From Cyathus striatus (Eukaryota > Basidiomycota > Agaricomycetes > Agaricales > Nidulariaceae): DNA of 64,000 nucleotides. Under the pieces are notes generated by a model. That model worked only from the letters and a program-made list of their open reading frames with translations. It had not been told where the DNA came from and searched no databases. Position 1 is the first letter of the stretch, and the number at the start of each line of letters is the position of its first letter. Of the stretch, positions 56,319-64,000 are shown piece by piece. The DNA is taken from the NCBI GenBank assembly GCA_025738555.1, contig JAOVFP010000009.1:2976001-3040000 (forward strand), given 5' to 3'. The position numbers were made by a program, and so were the translations under genes.

Positions 56319-58690
56319 CGCACTGTGCTATAATGCGGGGTCCAATGGCGGTGGGGAAGCACCTTGGGAGAGTACGCTATTCATCTCGACAAGGAACTAA
56401 TTTGGGACTAATTGTCATCCGTGCAGACGTACTATTACTAAAGGTGGCCGTCGATAAGCCCAGCACGTAGTTTACTAGGCGGTGGATAACCTTTTCGGAA
56501 AGCTGAACAGTGCGCAGGGGAGCGTGGGAACGATCCTTCAAATGATCAAACATGGCAAAATCACAGAATACATCTCGTATAAAAGTGTTTAAATGCATTG
56601 AATATAATATAGTACACATTTTATTCATCTATATACAGAATGAGTAAGAAAAAACAGCAATACTAACCATGCATTGTGGATATGGCACAAGACACAACCG
56701 ATTTACCACCCCTGTCCGCATCATACGAACACTTCCAGTCAGAAACGAATACACTCCCCAACCACCCCCAACAGAACCACAGAAAGCACACCACCCCGCA
56801 ACAGCATCACTCTACGAGCCAGAGGCACATACAGACGAGCATCAACGGGATCTCGAGGGTAGAAAGCACCACATACCCTATCGGTCGTATACTCGCTTAG
56901 TAGCAGTTCCAAACAACGCGCAGGAACCATGTACTAGGCGAACCCCAGCCCTTGTCCTAACCTCCTTGCACAAGCTACAGCGTGAACAACGAAACGAAAC
57001 GAGCTCCTCGTACTCGCCCCAAACAGGGCTACTTCTTCACAGGTGCGTGACGAACTCCACGTGCTAGCAGTGCTGGCAATAACTGGTCTGGTGGTGTGGT
57101 GCAAGCAGTGTAAGAAGCAGCAGCAGCTTCACGAAAGGACACAAGAGTCTCAGGTGCATGTCCGCAGTTGCGCATAGAAATGTCATAACCACCCATCGAA
57201 TGCAAATCGTCCGCAAGAGGTGAACGGCCCATAATCGCCCCATCAGAAAACATAGGTCCTCCGCCAGTGATAAGTCCGGTGCGGACAGTGCTGGTGGTAC
57301 TGGCGGTGCTGTGTGCGTAGACGAACAGACAAAGAAACGAAAAACAGTCTCAGGATCCTACTTTGCACCCGCCCGCGCATATCCCAACTAACGCTCACGA
57401 AAAACGCCGCATCCGCAAACCACCTCAGCGTCCCAGGCGTCCAAGCAAGCTGTCCTCGATAACGCCTCGAGCGCTGCAGCTGTCAGTATTAGCTATCAGC
57501 TAAGTATCAGCGCTCGAGGATCGAAGCTCGAAGTTACAACGTGCGAGCGTGCAGAGTCGGGTGCATGGGGAAGAACAAAAAGTGAGCAAGGCATATTGGT
57601 AAACCAGAACCTCCCAAATTGACGAAATTGCGTAGCACCGAGGCAACCGTGTCGCATCCCTCGGATATTCAACCATCCCGTCCCGTTAACAAAGTAAGTG
57701 CTACCGCTACCGCAACACACTCGAAGTAGCAGGCTCGAACATGACGAATGGCCGAATCTTCATTGGAGACCAGATCGAATCTAATCGATAAACGCAACGA
57801 AAGCTCGAAGACACGAAGATGTCGACGCGAGAGGGAGGAAATTGACAGCGCGAACCACTCACTGTATGAGGTCCACAAACCTGGTCAGGTACGAGGAGCG
57901 TGGTGGAGATCGCGAACCAGTGGCGAACGAGCGGCGTTGTAGACGGTGAGTTGTGTCATACACGAGAAACCACTGAGCCCTCGCTCAGTTTGTCAGAACT
58001 CCACATACCACCGAGCATATAACAAGAAATGCAGAGGATGCCAGGCTTTGTCGTACGGTTTGCGGGAACTAGTAGCAAATGTGGTGAAAAGCTGACGATG
58101 AGGCGTAAATGATATGAGAAAGCGTTCCCAAGTCTTTATGCCCCACTTCCTCCAACCATTGTAAACCCTTCAGTACCTCAACACCTCGTCACCTAATCGC
58201 GAAAGACACCTCCGCAATGCTGGTAATAGAAGAAACAAAAATATATCGTGCCTTTGGTACGGTCAATAGCATATTCCTTCCCCTGCTATGATACTAAGCT
58301 CAGCTGTTGACGGGACGGTATATACGCCTTTACAAGAGACCACCCGGCATTCCCAGGGAATGGGAGGTAGAATGCCATCCGCGAATAGCGAGTCGGCGAC
58401 GAGAGCACGTTATGCTGGAACGTCCATAGTATGCATCTTGTGTTGCAGAAGCGCCTTTGTGGGGTGAGGGTGGGGGGAGGTCGATGATCAATAGAATGTC
58501 GAGGTACATGTACATTGCTATTGCTTTGTAGCACTCTTACTATGCATTCCGGTGACATTTCGACCTCAGGTCGTCGATAGCAAGCACTGAAGGCTTCGGA
58601 TAGAGGGAAGAGACGGAGGTCATAGAGTGTCGTAATGTATAGACTTCGAAGTCACGTCGATAATCTCGTTACTGCAGACCTTCCCTATCG
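56319..58690. other. GC-richer stretch without a recognised gene
   Basis: Overlapping ORFs of 60-130 codons on both strands (for example 56669-57067 plus, 56628-56377 minus) have no recognisable domains. A perfect 12-bp inverted repeat CCTCGAGCGCTG lies at 57465-57476 and 57508-57519. I see no confident gene. Confidence 0.35.
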
Positions 58691-58960
58691 AACGTCAACC
58701 AATATCACGCGAATACTATGTCCTCGAAACGCAAAGCAGGGGGCAGAGCATATGCATAAGCAACCGCCGCCGTCCATCCCAGACTCCTCGCCACCGCCCA
58801 AGTGTCTATGCAACGTGCAAGGAGTTCTCATCTTCTAGCACTAGGAACTCGAACGCGCCAAGGTTCGTAGTCGCTTCAAGTATCCAAGGATTACAGCTTG
58901 CTGCTCGTTGGGGTTCGATGAACAATACGGTTGGAGAACACAATTGAATGTCCTCAAGCC
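58691..58960 (+). repeat. Diverged repeat family, copy 1
   Basis: Landmarks are AATACTATGTCCTCGAAACG, GTCCATCCCA, CATCTTCTAGC, AGTATCCAAGGAT and GCTGCTCGTTGGGG. They recur in the same order at 61650-61905. A more degenerate copy lies at 59170-59425. No coding frame is conserved between copies. Confidence 0.6.
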
Positions 58961-59164
58961 TTAGTCTTGTGCTACTGAAGTAACTCCTTTGGGGATAGGG
59001 GTGGTGCTAGATCCAGACTCGAATCCTGAAATGGAGGCTGTTTAAACGGCCGACGTTCGATAGCACGTCCAGCTGCGAAGGTAGGTAGGTATCATAAGTA
59101 CAGCGAAGGGAATCATGTACAATATAGAACATACGTGTTGTAAGTCGCCTCAAGGACGCATAAA

Positions 59165-59800
59165 TCTCTTGTCCCATGTTCCGGCGGGTGCCGGAAGGAC
59201 GACGATAACCCTTTCCCCATCAACACCGCACAAAAACCTCCTCCTGCAACGTCCGCCCCAACCCCTTCTCCCGTCTGGCCAACTTCATTCCTTCGCCCAA
59301 TCATCTTCGCGAGCGGATCGTATATCCAGCATTAGGAATTTGAAACGGCCAAGTTGTCGTGACTACGTTGAAAGTTTCTATGGGTTAAATGCTTATGGCT
59401 GCTCGTTAGAGTTTGATGAATAGCTGGGTTGTGAAATCGTTGAAGAGCCGTATAAGAGTAATATAAACACGGATCGTAAGCAATGGAATAGAAGAAACGT
59501 AAGTTTAAGTCGACCAGCTAGTGCATACTGCATGTCCATATTGCATAAAATCCCGCCGACAACTCGCATCTTCCAGCGTGGTTCTCCAGCCTCATGCCAC
59601 CTCTAAGCAGGTGTGTCGATACCTTGCCATTGCGTACGCTTGAGAGTCTCCAAAAGAATGTATTAGAGGTTTGGATGTTGAGGTCTACGAGTGCGAGGAG
59701 TTAGAAGAGAGTGGGAGTTGGGTGGAAAGGCGAGCTTGAGGCGACCCGGAGCAGACGAGTTTGTGACTGGATCCCCATCAATGCATCACGCCTCAGTGTC
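59165..59800 (+). repeat. Segmental duplication, partner of 61600-62580
   Basis: Shared blocks in order include a GCTGCTCGTT segment (59400), CACGGATCGTAAGCAATG (59470), CCGACAACTCGCATC (59555) and GTTTGTGACTGG (59760), each with a partner in 61600-62580. Divergence is high, and frames are not conserved. Confidence 0.55.
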
Positions 59801-60139
59801 ACGCGTCCTGGCGCCCACCAAACGCCCACATTACACCATCGCTTGATGCCAGCCGCTAACAAGCATCAGACTCAGAGCATCGCATTCGCCAGACACGACT
59901 CGATAACTTTCAAGACCGACTTGTCCAGTGGACGTCCTGATGTTGATGATATGCCATCTTCGAAAGTCACCATTGCTCTTATAAATGTCCATCTTTGACT
60001 GGCATGGGTTTGGAAAGGGTTCAACTACTATGAAAGCAGTGATTCTACCAAATGTATTAATGTAAAGCATTACAATATGTAATCGAATTGGGAAAAATGG
60101 ACTTGTAAATACACTAAAGCAGATATAGAAGAATGTAGA

Positions 60140-61590
60140 AACTGTTCATCTATTCGACTACGTCAGTTCAATGTTACCAATTATCTACACACCTATGCAT
60201 TATTTGAGTACTGGTATTACTACAACTGATATAAGCTTGGTATTAGATAATGTACAGAGCTTTATGACGAATTGCTCATGTCATGAAGATAAATTTATCG
60301 CATGGCAGGTAAGGAAGTAGTGCAATATTTAATTGATTGGAGTTCAAGTTACTAACTTGCACTAGGCCAATAGAGGAGTGGGAGCACTTAATTGCATGAG
60401 CAGTGAAGACATAGCACCTTTTCAGGTGTGACTTCACGCGCGGCTGACACAATCGGTCGAGTCCTCGGTACGTCGACCTGCAATATTTAATTGAAGCGGG
60501 GGATAAAAGTAATACAAGTCCATTTTTCTGGCCAGAAGACATGTAGGAATTGCCAAACTGAATAATTACACCCATCCGAATAGGTATCGGCTGTAACCCC
60601 TTCCCTACATGCCACTGCAGTGTACATGTTTCCAATCTGAGTTAAGTTAGTATAATGTGCGTAGTTGCTAACAAGTTAGCACGTAGTACGACATCTAGTA
60701 GTGAAAGGACGAAATAAAAATTGCATGCTACTGCAATACCCCATTGATTTGCCCGCCCGACAAGTGTCTGTGGTTCTTATCGCTTCCCTATGCAGGCCTT
60801 GATATTACATGTGCTAGATAACCTTTAACTAGCATGCGTTTAAAAGAGGTTGTACAGAATGGTGTAATGAATAACAGATGATATGAGCTTGTTTCTTATT
60901 GTAGGAAAGAAACCATACCCCTAGTACGTAATGCGATATTTAATCGACATTCCAGTAAAACAAATTATACGTGGTAACTTTCCAGTGACAACAGAAATGC
61001 AGGAATTGCTGGATCGAACATACCCATTCAACTAAGTATGAGCAGTAACCATTTTCCTACACGACCGGTGAAATGTTCTAATTATATGCAGTACTATTGC
61101 AGTACTAGGATTGCAAGCCTATTATACAATGAATAGTAATATTCCTATGAAGTGTCTTGGTCTCGAACACTTTATTTCACGAAGGAAAATGTGAGCCTAA
61201 CACTGCAGGCAGACATTTCATGACGAATGTAGAATTTCAGGATTCATTCAATCAAATGTGTGTATCTAAAAGTACCACTCTCCTACATTCGTCTGATTGA
61301 ATCAAGAATTGGATTGATTTTAATTAGTAGTGAAGTTGTTCACATGTATTGCTATGGTAAAAATGAGCATGGGATTGTTTTTAAATACATAGCGATATTA
61401 TGCACAGCTAATATCTAAACAATTAGTCTAAACGAGAATGAAAAACATATACATATTGTGATTCCATCGATAGAGTGAATGGATGTGTAGGATAGGAACC
61501 TTCAAATCGAATGTGATCAATTAAACTTTGTTAAAGCGATACATCGACTGTAACCCCTTTCCTACGCACCTGTGTAGAGGGTAGATGTAG
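60140..61590. other. AT-rich stretch with short dispersed repeats
   Basis: The segment 60347-60393 matches 12055-12103. Phrases such as CTGTAACCCCTTCCCTAC (60591) and CTGTAACCCCTTTCCTAC (61550) recur together with GGAATTGC-type blocks (60545 and 61004). The phrase CTATTCGACTACGT occurs at 60151 and again near the window end (63971). No gene is recognised. Confidence 0.4.
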
Positions 61591-61599
61591 AAGGACGTT

Positions 61600-62580
61600 G
61601 ACAACCCTCGTTACGGAAAACCTTTCCTAGACTCTATCTATTGTCACCAAACACCACACGAATACTACCTCCATGCAACCAAAAGCAAGGGACAAGAACA
61701 TACGCGTAAGCGGCCGCTATGGTTCATCCCAAACACCCTCGCAGAATCGCAATCCGCCTGGCCTACTCGTTCCATCGCCCAAGTGCCCTCGCAACGTGAA
61801 AAGAGTTCACATCTTCTAGCTCGTGAACTAGACAGCGCCAAGCTGTCGTCGTATCCAAGGATCGTAGCTGGCTGCTCGTTGGGGATCGACGAACAATACG
61901 ATTGTGGGAGGTGGGCAGAGGTGAGGCTGCACTGCCTGTGCATATCGTTCAGTTGGATTAAGAACTGGATGGTGTTCCTATTGTAGCTTCTAAGTTGACC
62001 AGTATAAGCACGGATCGTAAGCAATGAAACAAAAGGAACGTACGTTGAAGTTGATCAACTGGCGCATACCTCCTGGTGCTATTACCTCAGGCCTCAACGT
62101 CAACTCCCACCGACAACTCGCATCCTTATAGTGCCGACGAAGTCAACACAGTTCCCCATCTTCCCATCGCATGCCACCAGTACGCATGTGGGCTTCGCTG
62201 TACCTCGATAGGTCGCTTTGCATGTGGCATAGGGCAGCAGTACCGGTAAGCATTCAATCCAGTCGTATACTTATTAGGGTCAAAAGCGTGGCTGTAATCG
62301 ACCCTGCTTGTATGGCCCTCTACCGAACATATTTTGTCGAGTTGCCAGTATTGAGCGAGTACCTGAGCTGCGACTTCGAGCGAGGAGTGAGATCCAGAGT
62401 TATTGAGCTGGTAGTCATGAAAAGCCGATAACCCCGAAATTGATATAGACGATTGGCTGTTGAGGCATGTGAGGGTGAGGAGGAGTGTATAAAGTTAGAT
62501 GCAAGGACGATCTAATGTGTGGGGAGGAGACTGGAGTTGAGCAAGAGGGTGACCAGCTTGTGACTGGTCAACGCGTCAAT
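61600..62580 (+). repeat. Segmental duplication, partner of 58691-59800
   Basis: This copy contains, in order, the AATACTACCTCCATGCAACC-type start (61658), CATCTTCTAGC (61810), GTATCCAAGGATCGTAG (61850), CACGGATCGTAAGCAATG (62010), CCGACAACTCGCATCC (62110) and CTTGTGACTGGTCA (62557). No intact gene is seen in it. Confidence 0.55.
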
Positions 62581-62914
62581 CCAGAGTCCGGGGTCCGAAC
62601 TTCCGTCCTCCCGAGGTCCTCCCACCGTTGGCTAACAATTTCACACGACACCTCTAGACAACTCTCAAGAATCAAGATCGCTTGTTCATGTCGTCGTACC
62701 AACGTCGTGCTCCCTCCGTCTTGCAAAGGACGTTATAGCTTATTCAGCTCGACTTTCACTTTAATTACTTACCGGTGTGGCCGAGTTCTGTGGTCTACTC
62801 ACAGAAACTAGCCGGATTAGTTCTTTGTCAAGTGTTTTCTTGGAGTGACGAGCATTTGACGCGCGTCTAGAGTGTGGGCCGGGAGGCCGTTGACTTTGTT
62901 TGCTCTCATAGGTC

Positions 62915-63328
62915 TTAACAAACAACCGTTTTTGGAGAATTCAGAAGAAGTAGCTCAAACCCAATCGTTTCAAGGAGGAAGGCCTGGCCACGGATGAAGA
63001 AGGAAGTGATCGAGGTTCTTGGGAGTCTCAACGTAAATACGAAGCAGTATATTTCTTTCTCTTCTCTTTTTCTTCGCATTTGTTCCACCATAAACTCCCC
63101 ACTCACATGCTTCATTTTCTTGGAAAGTTGATTACAACAGGCCTGGGGCAACTTTATCAGGAACGGAGGGAGCTGCGACCGAAACGAGAGGACACCGCTC
63201 TGTGCAGGAGGAGCAGAGGCGAAACGTAAATAGAGTCCAACGTTTCGGGACTGCGCCCCGAGGTTCCTGGTGGAGAAAACCTTAGACAGGTAATATTCGA
63301 CGTTCTTTTTACTTCTTTTTGGTGACAT
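62915..63328 (-). CDS. Possible degenerate chromodomain ORF
   Basis: An ORF starts MSPKRSKKNVEYYLSKVFST with an ATG at 63328 and contains YLRFASAPPAQSG and RSQLPPFLIKLPQ, followed by a Lys/Arg/Glu-rich helix (EQMRRKREEKEI). The beginning resembles the lead-in of basidiomycete chromodomains (KRSKKNVEYYVEKVL type). The expected aromatic cage residues (YLVKW, SWEP) are not preserved. It may be a decayed retrotransposon- or HP1-derived chromodomain, or a chance ORF. I would not rely on it. Confidence 0.25.
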   Translation of the reverse strand: MSPKRSKKNVEYYLSKVFSTRNLGAQSRNVGLYLRFASAPPAQSGVLSFRSQLPPFLIKLPQACCNQLSKKMKHVSGEFMVEQMRRKREEKEIYCFVFTLRLPRTSITSFFIRGQAFLLETIGFELLLLNSPKTVVC

Positions 63329-64000
63329 ATGCCAACGGACTCTTACTTACGACGTAGAGTAGTGAGTAGTGTAGGATATGTCAGTCTGGGGTCTGTGATG
63401 CACGAGAACGCATTGCACGGACCAAGACCAAATGTATTTAATCCGCTCCCTCTGAGGGAGGAATATTATCTCTTCCAACTCGGTATTATTTTCCCTGCTT
63501 GTGAAGTCTGATCACGCTGTTTATTCTTCTACTCATTTCCTCAAGTTGTCCTTTTTAAAGGCGCTCGTATTGTTAGCTAAGTACTCCATTTTACTCACTT
63601 CTTTCTACTTCTCGACGCTCCCGCGAGCGACGCGCGCATAGCGAGTTAATCGAGAAACACGTCCCTTACGTAATCGGGATTAACGGTGCTTACGAGTGGT
63701 CTAACGGATCGCTGGCATTGTTCCCGTGCACTGACTACTCTTACCCAAGCGTACAGGTACCTCACGCAGACCGTTCAACGGACGATTTCTCCGCGACACC
63801 GGTACCTTGAACATACATGAGATATGTACGCAGTGACTCTAAGAATACGATACCACAACTTACGTACATGGGATTACTTAAAATCATGGCTCCGCACAAT
63901 ACATAACCGAAATGGGAATAAAAAGTTGAATGACAAGTAGAACTAATGGATGTGTAGAAATTCATGGCCTATTCGACTACGTGGGTTATTACCATTTATC
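63329..64000. other. Window end, no gene seen
   Basis: No coding or repeat structure is recognised beyond the short phrase CTATTCGACTACGT shared with 60151. Confidence 0.3.

Overview
The window looks like a repeat-rich, accessory region of a basidiomycete (probably Agaricomycete) nuclear genome. The basis is gene architecture: 48-62 bp GT-AG introns in almost every gene, a NACHT-WD40 NOD-like receptor, a KDZ (Kyakuja-Dileera-Zisupton) transposase with its CxC2 zinc-binding head, a GCM-finger Mutator-like transposase, a divergent Spt5-like gene, tRNA genes with short introns after position 37, and several decayed LTR and non-LTR retrotransposon pieces. I cannot name the species. All identifications come from reading motifs by eye; no database search was possible.

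Layout. 1-197: end of a copia-like LTR. 1979-6326 (-): NACHT-WD40 receptor with about 14 near-identical 43-residue WD repeats, interrupted by one Trp-to-stop change. 7165-9490 (-): decayed gene of a repeat-rich basidiomycete protein, split by a solo LTR (7486-8042). 10146-11140: non-autonomous DNA transposon with inverted ends and a perfect 8-bp target duplication. 11433-11942: two intron-containing tRNA-Gly(GCC) genes with a truncated copy between them. 12497-13252: 240-bp direct duplication. 13696-14460: solo LTR. 15188-16811 (-): hypothetical propeller-like protein. 16812-17480: 60-bp minisatellite. 17671-18580 (-) and 19395-19580 (+): non-LTR retrotransposon remnants. 19583-20750: element with 250-bp inverted ends.

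21307-27042 (+) is a very large GCM-finger Mutator-like transposase gene that continues into a ubiquitin-protease-like domain, a PHD finger and a Tudor-like segment. 29781-32787 (+) is a Spt5-like (NGN plus KOW) gene. Both carry several in-frame stops that can each be explained by one C-to-T change, suggesting mutational silencing. Tandem repeats, a 17-bp hairpin and tRNA-like repeats lie between them.

34464-52149 appears to be one 17.7-kb KDZ transposon. Its two ends are about 1.7-kb arrays of a 102-bp unit in inverted orientation. It holds the KDZ transposase (-, two apparent frameshifts), a nested solo LTR and an apparently intact multi-exon companion gene (+, 44589-47265). To its right lies half of a second DNA element (52155-52939), whose sister copy (55032-56311) is complete with inverted ends and a target duplication. 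Between the two copies sits a partial, internally duplicated copy of the N-terminus of an ISWI chromatin-remodelling ATPase. The last 8 kb hold diverged duplicated segments and one possible degenerate chromodomain ORF.

Overall, little here looks like core metabolism. The window is dominated by mobile elements, their chromatin-flavoured passenger domains (PHD, Tudor-like, Spt5-like, ISWI and possible chromodomain pieces) and one incompatibility or immunity-type receptor gene.
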